A DNA stretch of 64,000 nucleotides, taken from the NCBI GenBank assembly GCA_964017145.1, contig OZ024844.1, positions 310,001-374,000 of the forward strand, in the 5' to 3' direction. How positions within the stretch are numbered: the first letter of the stretch is position 1; each line of letters begins with the position of its first letter. Positions 22,513 to 34,802 of this stretch are shown one piece after another. Below the pieces are notes generated by a model. It was not told the origin of the DNA. It searched no databases and worked only from the letters and a program-made list of their open reading frames with translations. The stretch is from Agrocybe praecox. Taxonomy: Eukaryota; Basidiomycota; Agaricomycetes; Agaricales; Agrocybaceae. The position numbers and the translations under genes were made by a program.

Positions 22513-25389
22513 ATGGCCATGTCTCGACTCCACTCTGAACGGGGTACTCTTCTTGATTCCTCGTCGGTGCCGAAAGGATCGACGCAACGAAAATATGGAC
22601 TGGATTTCAGTTCACCCACGTCTACCATATCACAGCCTCTTGGACCTTTGGAAATTTCAAGCAGCTCACGACGCTGGATACTAGCTGGCATTTGGTTGGG
22701 ACAATTCCTTTCCGTAAGTCTCTTACCTCGATGGCCGATGTCGGATTTTAACTACCTCGTAATTTTAGGCCCTAAACTGTCAGTACGCCATTGACAACGA
22801 CATTCTGCTCTTACTAACGCTCTTTTTGTTTTGTTTTTGTGTGTACAGTAACATTGGTACCAACTAGTACGTTTCCCATTGTGGCACTTTCGTTCTCCCG
22901 TCTGATATGGCATTGGCAGTGCTTCCATCAATATCTTCCGAATTCAAAAAGTCAAACGAAGCCAGCTGGGTTGGCACGTCGTATGTGTCGCCTATCATTT
23001 ATTTTTGTTACCACGAACATTTTGACATCTTCATCCTTCTGCTTGTTACAGCTATTTATTGGCAACATGCACGTTTACGCCTCTTTATGGACGTCTCAGT
23101 AATGTGATGGGCAGAAGCGGCGCCAACCAGTCTGCATTGCTATTCTCCATGGTCGGAATACTAGCATGCGGTATGTCCCAAAGTATGCAAATGTTGATAA
23201 TTTCTCGATTCGTGCGTTCGCGTCAATATTTTCTCGGTCATTTTGATATTTATATTGTCATCCTCCAATGAAGATCTCCGGAATGGGTGGCGGAGGAATA
23301 TTCACGACTTCCTCGTACGTCAAACTTTTATCCATATTGGTATATGGTAACTGACGATTTTCTAGAATTATTACAAGTGACATGTACAATATAAGGGTGA
23401 TTATATTTTATCTATCCTGCTGTGCTGCAATTAACGTGCTTGAATCATAGTCTCGAGGCTATGTGCAGAGCATAGGTGGGATATTCTATGGTGTAAGTTT
23501 TCATGGTATCGATTTTGTATGCATGGTTGACTAATTTGGACCCATAGCTCGGAATGGGTCTCGGTGGCCCAATTGGAGGCTTGATAACGGATTGGTAGGA
23601 GGGTCCCACTTCTTTTAATTTCAAACCCTTGTTTAACTTAGGACCAGGCTTGGTTGGAGATGGGCGTTCTTCATTCAAGTCCCTTTTTTTGTTATCTCAC
23701 TCCTGGCGACTACCTACAATTTGACATATGTCATACCTGTGCGTCTGGCCGCAATTTCTCTGATTATTGCGACCATTCAATTTGCTATCGTTTTAGGGGG
23801 CTGGAAGAAGCACATCCGACATTTTGAAGCGAATTGATTACGGTGGTACCTTCACCCTCCTTGCAGCTGTAAGTTGCAGTATCTCTCATAATGCGCCCTT
23901 GATTTACGGGGAACTATAGGTAGGCTCTTTCCTAGTCTTCCTAAGTACCCGTTTCAGCGAAGGTCTTTTTGTAAGTTTATTGTGCGACGTATTTGGCTCA
24001 AGTTATATCCAATTTCTCACCCAAAATATTATAGTGGAGTGATCCTTTGGTCTTAGCACCTTTCATCTCTTCAATTCTTTTCAGCATCTTATTCATCCTT
24101 GTCGAAGTATATATCGCTGTTGAACCGATCTTGCCTACGTGTCTCCTGACACAGAAGGTCCCTGTTCTCGTCGGCTTCAGTAATGCCTTAGTGGCTGTAT
24201 GCAACTTATCCGTCACGTACTACTTTCCAACCTGGTTCCAAACTGTGATGTTGACTTCAGCATCAACGGCCGGTAAAGAATATTTATATCTCCAATGATT
24301 CGATATCTCATATGTGCACCAGGTTTGCATCTCCTCCCGAACAGTGTCTGTATTTCTGGCGGATCTTTGTTTGCAGGGTAAAATTCATTTGGACATTGAC
24401 AAGAGTATTGGTTCTAATTTCGTTTTGTCCTTACAAAAAGCTGGATGATGAAGCGCTATGGAAGATATAAAACTATGAACATGGTCTTCGGGATCTTGCC
24501 CTTCTGCGCTGCGGTCTTGATGACCCAAATGAAGAAAGACTCGAATCCTATGATATTATGGATGACTATTGTGGGCCCTCCATCTGTCCTAATTTTATTA
24601 TATTCTCACGATTGCATAGATGCCTTTGGGCTTTGGAAATGCTGTCGTGCTCCAAACGATGTTCAGTGAGCATCCATAATTGCTGGACAATAATACGATC
24701 AAAAGCCTAACCTACCTCGCATAGTTGCTTTAGTATCACACTTGCCTGAGTCACAAATGGCGGTAGGCACCGGTTTTGCTCAATTGTTGAGGGGCCTAGG
24801 TCGGTATTTCAGTATAGACAAACATTTCACTATTTCATTGACATTTACGGTGTGATCTAGGTCAAGTCGCTGGGCTTGCTTCTGCTTCTGCTATCTTTCA
24901 GTCCAGGCTTGATACCGAACTTCATCGACGCTTTCCCAGTGGGGAGGAAGAGGTTCGTATCTTCTGTGTAACTTCGACTGCTTCATAATGCTAAAAAAAA
25001 TAACAGCTTATCAAAAAAATTCAGCATTCTGCTCGTCTAGTCGCCACTCTTCCTCCAGAAACTCAATATCTCGCTACGGAAGCCTACGCCGCTAGTCTGA
25101 AATCCGTCTTCGTATTAGCAGCATCAGCTTCCTTGTTCGCGTACCTTGCCCGGATGCCTGTGAGTTACTCAATTCCGGTGCAACACCGCTGTTAAGATGG
25201 GTGTCATACTCACTGGTTGAATTTTACTAGATACCCGATAATCATTTGGAAGATAGCGGTCCTGTCAAAACGATAGGTTCTGACGCTGAATCAGCCACAT
25301 CCGTCAGCTCGTCAAATTTTGAGGAAATCAGAGATGACGAGGATAAGATTGTGCGGCCCCGTCATCGATGTGCAGCTTCCTCTAACTAA
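22513..25389 (+). CDS. MFS transporter, DHA2 / vacuolar basic amino acid transporter-like
   Basis: Twenty exons can be joined in one frame (589 aa): 22513-22713, 22769-22778, 22849-22866, 22920-22980, 23052-23211, 23274-23314, 23366-23396, 23451-23492, 23548-23594, 23642-23738, 23797-23868, 23920-23970, 24035-24272, 24323-24377, 24441-24570, 24620-24665, 24734-24799, 24861-24952, 25007-25159 and 25231-25389. TM1 carries ILAGIWLGQFLSALNLTLVP. The MFS signature loop reads YGRLSNVMGRSGANQ, followed by GMGGGGIFTTSSIITSDM and LGMGLGGPIGGLITDW. Later helices include ILFSILFILVEVYIAV and FVLAASASLFAYLA. The 14-TM DHA2 layout fits multidrug exporters and fungal vacuolar amino acid carriers. The exons of 10 and 18 nt are unusual. 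No frame break. Confidence 0.88.
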
Positions 25390-25604
25390 ATTATATTGCC
25401 TAAACCTTTTTTCTTGTTCTTCAAAGAAATCCAGGCTCAAGTCATAGAATAACATCCCTTGTTGGGAATATACCTTGATCGTAGCTACTGGTGACTGCTC
25501 TAGAATTTCGAATAATATTTATATGATCCGTACTCTGATGATATGAAGTAATAGTCATACATGCAAATCGACACCGACCCCTCTCATTCAGGATTTGGCT
25601 AAGA

Positions 25605-26702
25605 TCAGGCAAAAATTCCTGCAACTAATTCTACTTGGCCCACTCTCCCGCCATTTGCGGTTCTTATCCCATCCCTTCCCAGTAAATCCTTCAAATCTGC
25701 GTCACAAAACCCTTGAGCAATCACTCCGACCGTCCAGATACTGGTTCGTAAGGCAGCCAGAGACAAAAGCAATCCTCCAAAGGCCATAGCCCACAGACTT
25801 GGGTTGATGCCTGTCTCAGAGTCCGACTTTGAAATTTGTCGTGGAACAATTATGGCAAGGAAGAAAAGGTAGACGAAAATGGTGATTGGAGTCAACGACC
25901 GGAAAATCAAGGCTTGCGAATATTTTTGATCAGCGCAGATGTCTCTTGTGGCCTTCTGTATGATTTCCGCGACACGGTATAATTCATGGGTCTCTTTGCT
26001 AATTTCAGCGAGGAGTAGGTCACTTGGCGGGTTTTTGCTGTTTTGGTCATATGCGCTGCAGATCGAGAAATCGCATTTGATGGCAAAACCTTCCGAATGA
26101 CGATGGGATGGAGAAATAGTTTGCCTGTCCGAATGGACTCGAGTCACAACAGACGAAGCAGCGATGCCGGAGTCGAAAGATTCCGATCGACAGATGATAT
26201 TTGCCTGCCGGGAGGTAGTATAATCTCGAGCACAAGGCGGCGACTCTGGAGCAAGAGGAGTCCTAGAAACAGCAGCACTGTTCAGCCTCCTGCGCTGTGC
26301 TCTTTCTAGAGGCGATTCTGGATCTTCTGCGGGTAGGAGCATCTGATTGATGTTTACGACATCTGCTTCTGGATAGCTCCGTGCCTGCAGAAATTGGGAG
26401 AGGCTGACCGCATATTGTCTATGATGCCGAGTCTTCAGCGTTCGAGTTTGCTTAGAAGAAAATAGGGATGTAATAGGAGTGCGGGTTTGATTTCCTGTTC
26501 CGCCCATTGACACTGTATTGCCAAATTTCGAGCCAAAACCCTTTTGAAAGTTAAACATTCTGTTGGTTCTCATACTGGAGGGACATTCATTACGAATGTT
26601 TACTTCCTTCGAGTGCCTGAAATCCTGTTCGGGAGTATTGGGAGAAGCAGAAGGTCCTGTAGACATTTTTTTCGTGTGGAAATTGATTTTGAATTTGGGC
26701 AT
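25605..26702 (-). CDS. Hypothetical protein with two C-terminal membrane segments
   Basis: A single open frame of 365 aa. The first about 215 residues are Ser/Arg/Thr-rich and probably disordered. Two long hydrophobic stretches follow, TPITIFVYLFFLAIIVP and LWAMAFGGLLLSLAALR, with a soluble helix between the disordered part and the first of them (LLLAEISKETHELYRVAEII). No known domain recognised. It ends 215 bp from the end of the MFS gene in convergent orientation. Confidence 0.6.
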   Translation of the reverse strand: MPKFKINFHTKKMSTGPSASPNTPEQDFRHSKEVNIRNECPSSMRTNRMFNFQKGFGSKFGNTVSMGGTGNQTRTPITSLFSSKQTRTLKTRHHRQYAVSLSQFLQARSYPEADVVNINQMLLPAEDPESPLERAQRRRLNSAAVSRTPLAPESPPCARDYTTSRQANIICRSESFDSGIAASSVVTRVHSDRQTISPSHRHSEGFAIKCDFSICSAYDQNSKNPPSDLLLAEISKETHELYRVAEIIQKATRDICADQKYSQALIFRSLTPITIFVYLFFLAIIVPRQISKSDSETGINPSLWAMAFGGLLLSLAALRTSIWTVGVIAQGFCDADLKDLLGRDGIRTANGGRVGQVELVAGIFA

Positions 26703-27373
26703 GGCGATTCTGCGATTTTCCGTGGAGTTTTGCCAAATGTTGAGAGGACTTCAATGTCTGACGAGTAGCGGCTGACCGTTCTCTTTATTCCATAGTGATC
26801 GTCGATCAAGTTTGCAAAACTGACCACGTATAAATGTATATAATTCGCTCATTGCGCATTAAGTGGTATGCATCGAATCAAACACCTCGTCCTGGGCGCT
26901 TCGCCCTTCCTGAGCTGCAGTAATATATATACAGTTTGCGAAAATTATTTTCGAGTTTAAAATTTCAAACGTGAAAATAATTCTTTGTTTCGTAGAATTT
27001 TGAGGTGAGTCTCTGGTAAGTCTTGAAGACTGAAGTGAAAGTAGTAAAACGTATGACATATTGGTTTTAAAGAAACGACGGAGAACGCGTGAAGAGCCAA
27101 GTTGATTGCGGATATTGAAATTTGGGGCGGCGCGCAACTTGTAAGTTGATCGCGGCAGCTTTGAAAACTAGCATGGTTCGGGCCGCTACTGTAAATTGAT
27201 CATTTCCAGCGCTGCCAGTCATTGTACCAAGTACATCCCTTTAAGTTACTCTTGTGGTCAATGTCAAGTGAGCGGGAGCACCTAAAATACCCACGGACGA
27301 CTCTATAGAATGGTGAGCTGCTATGTATATACATACTTTGATTTACTCGAAACTTGAAAATTTGAATTTGCAG
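26703..27373. other. Divergent promoter region between the two-TM gene and SUV3
   Basis: No coding exon supported. AT-rich with AACGTTT-like and TTTCAAACG stretches. An ATG immediately followed by a GT donor at 27310 and an acceptor at 27371-27373 could form a tiny first exon for SUV3. Confidence 0.45.
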
Positions 27374-29774
27374 ATGTTACGCTCTTTTAATATTTTTCGA
27401 CCTGTGATTGTACCTCGAGCGTCTGGGAGCACAATATTTTGTCGATATCGGACGGCTAAAGCCACCAAATCACCATGGCCACGACCTTCAAACGATGAGC
27501 CACAAAAAACATCTCCACGTCGCGACAATAACCGAGTCCCATTTGCGAAGCGCAAGAGCACCATCCCAGAAATTCCTGAATCCGAAGTAATACCATACTT
27601 TGAAGAGAACGTTCAGAAATGGGCATCATCATCCAAGGTTCGAGATCGTATGATTTCCTTTGGAATTTCGAGCGCGGATATTGGGAAACTCTTGAATGCA
27701 TTCGCTGAAGACGTCGAGGCTGGTATGCTCTCTGACGAGCAAAGTCACGGCCACTACACCCTCTCCCGGTTTTCCAACAAACATGACAGGGAAAGCATAG
27801 ATGTCATATACAGCACCATTTTCTTTTCATGGGCAGGCAGACCGGAAAACCGAGACGAACTCGTAGAGGCGCTGGACGTACATCCTGACACGGTCGAGTA
27901 TATCCAACGGTTACTTGCTATTGCCAGCCGACCGTACTTGGCGGACGAATTTTCAAGGGCTCGTGTCATGCAGAGGAAAGTTATTATGCATGTCGGTCCG
28001 ACCAACAGTGGGAAAACGCATCATGCTCTTCGTGCCCTCGCAGCAGCCAAAACGGGTGTCTATGCTGGACCACTTCGACTCCTCGCTCATGAGATTTGGG
28101 AACGCCTCAATACCGGTCAAATCGTGCCGTTGGGAGCAGAGCAAACAATCCCAGACCCTAACGCGAAAGCTCGGGGTAATCCTGCGTTCGCCAGACCTTG
28201 CAACATGATTACTGGTGAAGAGCAGAAGATAGTAGGAGACGACGTCCCACTCCTCAGCTGCACTGTGGAAATGTTGTCATATGTCACTAAATACGATGTC
28301 GCTGTCATTGACGAAATTCAAATGATAGGTGACTCCGCTCGTGGTGGTGCTTGGACAAATGCCGTTGTCGGAGTACCTGCAGACGAGGTCCATCTGTGTG
28401 GAGAGGAAACTGCCATACCTATTGTTCAATCACTGTTGAAGTACACTGGCGACGAGCTCATCATCAAACGGTACGAACGGTTAACGCCGCTGAGTGTAGA
28501 AAAATCAAGTCTTCAAGGAGATTTATCGAAAGTTCGGCCAGGCGATGCAATTGTTACTTTCAGCCGTCCGAGCATTTTCGAGATTAAAAGTGCTATTGAG
28601 ATGAAGACTGGCATGCGATGCGCCGTTGTTTATGGTCGACTACCTCCAGAAGTCCGAAGCGAACAAGCAGCTCTCTTCAACGACCCAGATTCAGGATATG
28701 ACATTATTATTGGAAGTGATGCTATTGGTATGGGCCTTAACCTGTTCGTCTTTTGTTCATTTTTCGTCGATTCCAAAATTTGACAACTGTCACAGGAAAA
28801 TCAAACGCGTAGTTTTTGAGGCTGTCAACAAATATGATGACGGAGGCATGCAGCCCTTGTCGATCTCCAGCGTCAAGCAGATTGCAGGCCGTGCAGGACG
28901 TTATGGACTTCACAAAGGACAAGTCGATCTCGGAGGTACTACAACCACACTTTACCCTGGGGATCTCGACAGCCTGGAAAGGTATCTAGCCAGATCATAC
29001 GAACCGTTACCGTATGGTCGCGTCGGGATAACAGCTACTTTGATCGAAAATATACTTGCCATATTACCACCAGGGACGCCCATTGCAGTCGCTATCTCAG
29101 CAACCAAATTTGTCGGTCGTTTACCACCTTACTTGCGATACATCAGCCTCCCTGAGTTAGAAAAAGTTTGCGAATTTCTTGACAGCGAATGGACGCATAT
29201 GAGCAACACGGACAAATCATTGCTTCTATACGCGCCGCTCCCATGGAGGGATTCCACCACTATTACAATCATCAAAAAGATGTTGACCATGCATGGCCAG
29301 GTCTTTGAGGTCGATTTCAACAGTGTCATCAAGGGTAGTGGGTTTATGGAAACACTGGAATATGTCGAAGATATGAAAGATAAAGTCGAAAAACGCGTCG
29401 CAACGTTTTCCACCAACACAACCACACTCAAGCTCCTGGAATCATTCCATAATGCCCTAGTCTTCTACATCTGGATGAACTTCCGAGTTCCCATCATCTA
29501 CTCCGACCCATCTGTGCTCGATCTCAAAGGGAGGGTGGAAGCCCTTTTGAACTGGTCGCTAGCCAATATGTCCATCATGGAGCAGAAACGGGCCAAAGAG
29601 GAATATCTAGCACGCCTTGCTGATTCCAAGAGCATTACCCCTCCTACAGGCGGCCTACCTCGACCAGAGAAGTTTGCTGTCAAAAATAAATTCCCAAAAA
29701 GAAAGCCAAACGCGGAGAAATTAACTCCAGCTGGTTTACCCAAAGCTAATGCCGCTATACCTGCTTCCCTGTAA
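27374..29774 (+). CDS. SUV3: Mitochondrial ATP-dependent RNA helicase Suv3
   Basis: Exons 27374-28743 and 28796-29774 give 782 aa. A basic N-terminus (MLRSFNIFRPVIVPR) fits a mitochondrial targeting peptide. Helicase motifs in order are GPTNSGKTHHAL (motif I), YAGPLRLLAHEIW (Ia), DEIQMIGD (II), IVTFSRPSIF, IIIGSDAIGMGLNL (V) and SVKQIAGRAGRYG (VI). The C-terminal region has the Suv3 helical domain, and the basic tail ends in KANAAIPASL. Suv3 unwinds RNA for the mitochondrial exoribonuclease Dss1 in the degradosome. The single intron interrupts motif V in LNL-KIKRVVFE. An extra tiny upstream exon is possible. Confidence 0.95.
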
Positions 29775-29999
29775 TTTGTACATCCACTGTAATTTAAATT
29801 AGATTATCTTAATACCTGCTCCGACATTTACCAGTTATCCGCCACATCTCATCCAACTAGACTAATTCGCACATGTGTAGCAATGGCATCCACTAGCATT
29901 TTGCGAAGGAGAATCATATACTGGATTCGTCATATTGTTACAGATTCTGTCTTCGAACGATCACCAAATACATTCCTGACGATGCACCTTTCTCGTCAT

Positions 30000-32041
30000 T
30001 TAGGAACTGCAGAAATCTCGCGTGTTACTGAGAAGGGACAAAAACTCCCTTTTGCTCTGTATCTCCTCGATCTTCGTCATACAGTCCCGTGCTCGTTCGC
30101 AACCAACAGACAACGCATTATCCAAATTTTCGTAGTCATTTAAGAGCGACCCCAAAGAAGCTCGGTCGGTCTTTGGGCGTTTGGTTTCCTTATCGATTTT
30201 GGCCAATATAGGTTGATGTTTCGACAACGTCACCTCCATCTCGTAAAGTACATTTTTCAACCCAACGATGGCTTCAGATCGAAGTTTATGATTCAGCTCG
30301 ACCATTTCGTGTTGGAGCTGAATGGACCTCTGGCGGAGATTGTTCCGATTGTTGAACGACTTTAGGAAAGGGACAATGACCGCCAATGCATCTTGTTGAT
30401 TTTTGTATTCCAATTTCTGTATGTGTGCTCCACGTTTAATCATATCGTTCCAGTACTTGGATTCCAGTTCGTTTTCCCGTTGACGACCGGTACTGAACCA
30501 TTCAAGTTTCTCCCACATTGTGGTTACGATGAGGACGTCCTTAAGCCTATTTTCTCCGACTATTGCTTTGAACTTTTCCAAATTATTCATATGAGTCTTG
30601 GAGGCACGATTGTCTGTGATACGATGAAGGAAAAGCCATCCATGTATTGGAATATTCCTATTCAAAATGAGATAACTCTCCGATGGTATTTTCCTTCTTA
30701 AAAACTCACAAGTCTTTGAACCAGGAAGAAACCGCTGTTGCGTCGTAACTGTCGGATAGACCAGGTGTATCAACAAGGACTACTCGTTTGCCTTCTCCAA
30801 GTAGCGAGACGCCAATAAGGCTGATTTTCTTTTGAGTGGATGGAGATAGATTCTGTGCAACTGGTACCTCGAAGCTTGTAACTAATCTGACGAACTGCAG
30901 GCGAGGTCAATATCAACAGAATGAACAAAGTTTGCAATAGCCGTACCGTGCTTTTTCCGGCCCCGGTATGACCCATGACACTGAAAAAAGTGAATAAAAT
31001 ATGTACTTGATCCATCGTCTCACTTACACAATTACCACGTCGTCCGATGTTATTTCCTTTGTTTGAAGTTTCTGTGGATAGGCGACTTTGACGTTTCTTT
31101 CAATCTAACAGAACCTCATCAGATATCACGACGAGAAAAGACGGAAAAAAGTACTTTACCGTCTTCGATATCGTCGTTTTCAGTGCCTGGTGAAGATGCA
31201 AGCAGCGGCTTTGTTCTGACGCGAAAAGGTGCTCAAGGAGCATCCAAGCAGAATCTTGCGTATTCTCGAAGCGCTCACAAGTCGCGCCATTTACGAGCAT
31301 TGCATACCAGTGCCTATCCTTTAGTTTTGCCTCTCGTTGAATTTCTTCGTCGTTGATCTTCAAAAGATCATCCCACATGGTGGTGCAAAAAGTGATATTA
31401 TGAATATGGGCCGCTTGGACCAATGTTTCAAAAATCCGGAATGCATTAACGCAACCCCCGTTCATTCGAATATCTGTGATTCGATGCAAAAATAATATCC
31501 CATGGATCCCTGCGCCAGATGGTCTGGACACGACTTGAGTAAGAAGACAGGCCAAAAAAAATGATTCAAATTTTCCCGTACATGTTCTGTGCCCAGGCTG
31601 CCACGACTTGAAGGATTTCGATGTCTGATTTGTTAGTGTCATTGAAGCCAGGTGTATCGACTAGAACAACCCTATCCCCGTAGGTAGGATGGCTCTTCAC
31701 GCGAACGGCGTTAACCTGTGCTGTACAGGAAACCAGGTTTGGCCCCGCCCTTCTGTCTATTTGTCCAGTTAAGCGATCAATGAACTGTCCAATACGTCAG
31801 TCAAGTCCTCATGAAAAGTTGTATAAGACGACAAAAAATGCAATTTACGTTGCTTTTGCCAGATCCTGTTAGACCCATCACTCTAAGGATATCGTTTTTA
31901 AGAATGAGACCATAGTTAAAAAGAAAACAAAGCCCACATTATGACGATATCTCTGGAGCAGAGAGCAGTCGAGTCTTTCAGGTCTTCGTAAGACATTCCT
32001 TGACCGTCAACGGAGTGTACTGGCATGCTTTTAGTAGCCAT
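30000..32041 (-). CDS. Double-domain AIG1-like GTPase (HRITD class, both modules)
   Basis: Eight exons (minus): 31938-32041, 31849-31882, 31582-31784, 31160-31523, 31028-31071, 30947-30980, 30710-30894 and 30000-30657; 541 aa. Module 1 has VMGLTGSGKSN (Walker A, G1), VVLVDTPGFNDTNKSD (G3), LFLHRITDIRMNGG and FCTTMWDDL at the G4 position. A 44-nt linker exon (KLQTKEITSDDVVIV) leads to module 2 with VMGHTGAGKST, VDTPGLSDSYDAT, LFLHRITDNRASK and IVTTMWEKL. A long helical C-terminus follows. Both Walker A motifs sit on 34-nt exons. This is one of six genes in the cluster with two G domains in one chain. All exon phases close, so the gene looks intact. Confidence 0.85.
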
Positions 32042-33554
32042 GAGAGGGGCGAAAGTATGTATTCGATACGGTAGAATGCGCTGTACTTGAAGCTTAACCT
32101 CTAAGGCCGGAAGCCTTGAGGCTTATCTTGAAGAAATTGGAATCTATAGCTATTAATAAAGTGGCGTTTTCGTGGGATGTGCATACTACCACATGTTGTG
32201 TCCGGAGCTTCCAGGTTCGTTATAAATTCACAGAAGCGGATTGATATCATCACATTCAATTATGTCTAGATATGTTTTCTCTTGTTCGATAGGCGTAGTT
32301 ATACTTGCAGATGCATAGAACACTGGTAGAGCAGAGTAGAGCAGACTCAAACAGAACGTGAAATCTTGAAAATGATGCATTACTTATAGTAGGCTCATGG
32401 AGGAAAGCAAGCGGCTCGTCACATTTGGGCGCTTATGTAAACCACACTGATTCTTCATTTCATCATTCTTGCCAAATTCTTGCTCGCTTCTCTCTTGTCT
32501 TTGACCCTCATTCTTGCCTTTCAAGCTGTTTGGAGTAGCTTCTTCGGGTCCCTAAACAATGTGGTACAACTTGACGCAGAAACCACTGACATGAGAGGTT
32601 GTATGTATGGATCACAGTTCGGACGACATTTCAAACTACAACTCCAACTTTGCTCCAACCCCAGAGTTTTGCCACAACAGTTACTTCGTCCTCGTTCTTT
32701 TGGTGCAACTAAACCAATCAACCAACGCATTGTCAAAAGGTACAGGGAAAATGGAGTATCACCAGTGGTGCCGTGCTTCGCGTGTAAACGTGAGGGTTTA
32801 TCGCTCGGAGGTCAGTGAAGAAATCTGCAGAAATCTTTGAATAGATACATGAAAGCTAAAACATACACTCTAGTTGTAATCTTCTCAGGTGTTTCAGGAG
32901 GTGCTTATCTGTCCAGGAATCACTTGACATACCTTGATAACTCAAACGGGACTAGTGGAGGACAGTGCTTTTTTTATTTAGCAAATTAAACTACTGCGCA
33001 ACACAGCCAATCCATAGCTTTGGTCTGCATGCACATACATGCTCCTCCCTGAGGCTTGAGGCTCGACTAAGTATTTCATCCGCATTCCCGCTTCTCGCAA
33101 TGCCAGTCATAAATTTGCAGAGCTTTCCTGCCCTTTTTCCCTCGTCCCTTTCTGTTTTGTTTTGTTTTGTTTTTTGATTTAACTTGCATCATGGACCGTC
33201 CAGCTACTAGAAGTATGGCGATTTATTCAGGGTTGACTCCGTGTATCTAACACTGATGTGCGAACAATGTGGCGTTTCTGTGTCCTGGGGTGTGCATCGC
33301 TTTCAAGTTTGGGCGCCTGCTAGTATGATAGTCTGTCTTTCCTTTCGGCGGTGTCTAACTCGAGTATCGGAGCCGTCAAGCGCTGCTTATTCGGCGCTGC
33401 ATACATTCCGTCTTTCTGCTATGTTCAAACTATGCCGCTCCGTGTATGTGTATAAAGGTCCGACTGGAAAATACCTTCTCGTCGCGTCCCTCAACCTACC
33501 TTTTCTCTTTGACTATCTCTCACCGAGCAATTGGAACATTAAACCAGCGCTAAT
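32042..33554. other. Divergent intergenic region between two GTPase genes
   Basis: About 1.5 kb between the starts of two divergently transcribed GTPase genes. Open frames at 32480-32818 and 33241-33669 start only at TTG or GTG and show no family resemblance, so I do not call genes. A TTTTG repeat lies at about 33158-33174. Confidence 0.5.
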
Positions 33555-34442
33555 ATGCAGGTCGAAATCATCACGGACCCCACCTCTATTAAGAACACAG
33601 ATCATGTCGTCATGTACTTTTTTTTTTACTGCGACTAAATATGATTTAGTTTTGCTAACGAACCTTTAGCCTGCTAGGCTTGGTTGGTACTGGCAAAAGC
33701 AACGTATGTTATGATTGCATTGGGCCGGGGCCCAGAATTGAATATCGAATGCTCATTACTATCCGCTGTAGATGATCGACATGCTACTTGAATCACCTGA
33801 AGGCCGCAGACGAGCCTCGGATGGTCTGACATCCCTTCCTCCCAAGATTGAGGCTGTCAGGATCGATAACGAGGCTTATCCTCATCCCATTGTTGTGGTT
33901 GATACCCCTGGGTTCGATCACCCAGAAATTCCCGATTTTGAGAAAGCTCGCATCATGATTGAGAATTGGTTACAAAAAGCGTAAGTTCATCGCGTACCTC
34001 CCAGTTTCCACAACTTACCTATCTTGTATGCTCATATAGGAAAAACATCAATTCATCGTCCTTAGGAGTGCTCTATTTCCACAGAATCACGGACAGACCC
34101 GTTGACGAAAAGGCCTTCCAGGTCTTGGACAAATTTCTCAAACCACGCAGCGTGAAGAACGTCGTTTTCATCACAACAATGTGGAGCTCTGCGGCCAATG
34201 GCGGAGATGAAACTAGCGCAGAAAAAGAGCTCGAAACGAAGTATTGGCGAAAACACATCAAGAAAAACGCTCTGGTCAAGAGATTCAATCCAAATGATTT
34301 CACAACCGCGTGGGAGATCATCGGTTCCGTTATCACTAATAGTAACAAGGCGAATGAGAATCGTTCGGGAGGCAATAACATCATAGGATGGTTGACTTCC
34401 AATGTTGGCAGATGTGGGACTTCGGTGAGCACTGAGGCGTAG
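33555..34442 (+). CDS. Short AIG1-like GTPase (HRITD class, single domain)
   Basis: Exons 33555-33613, 33670-33703, 33772-33980 and 34040-34442 give 234 aa. G1 is LLGLVGTGKSN on a 34-nt exon, G3 is IVVVDTPGFDHPEIPDF, and the fourth exon has VLYFHRITDRPVDEK and VFITTMWSSA. The DTPGF motif lacks the usual following D-T-x-x-x-D. The C-terminus stops soon after the G domain (NNIIGWLTSNVGRCG), so it lacks the long helical tail of its relatives. Confidence 0.82.
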
Positions 34443-34802
34443 GAAGGTATTGCGCAAATTGTAGTATTAAACGCTGGTCGGTCTTATTTGTATATATGTT
34501 TACTTATCTATTTTAGTATGCTGTTTACTCGTACCTGAAACTCAAATTGTGTTCAACAAAACCTGCTTGATCCTGGTCGTTGTATGATATAAATTGGCAA
34601 TGAATTGTGAAGAATAATATTAATAATGTGCAAGAGGTTGCGACAGGTATATAACGCGTGTAAATTAGTATGTGATAGTCGTGTAAGGATCATGAGGAAA
34701 CTGGTCAGAGCTTCGATATGTTACAAAATAGGTCAACGTTATGGGCCACCCAGCCCACACGGGGTGTCTAGAATACAAATCTAGTGAGTAATCGGGTCAG
34801 TG
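34443..34802. other. Intergenic, convergent 3' flanks
   Basis: AT-rich 3' flanks of the convergent GTPase and ATG15 genes. Nothing else seen. Confidence 0.5.

Noticed and set aside
32480..32818. Open frame with a hydrophobic start (possible secreted peptide)
   Set aside because: It starts at TTG, not ATG, and has no paralogue; judged chance.
33241..33669. Open frame of 142 codons before a GTPase gene
   Set aside because: Starts at GTG and runs through the true first exon and intron of the GTPase in another frame.
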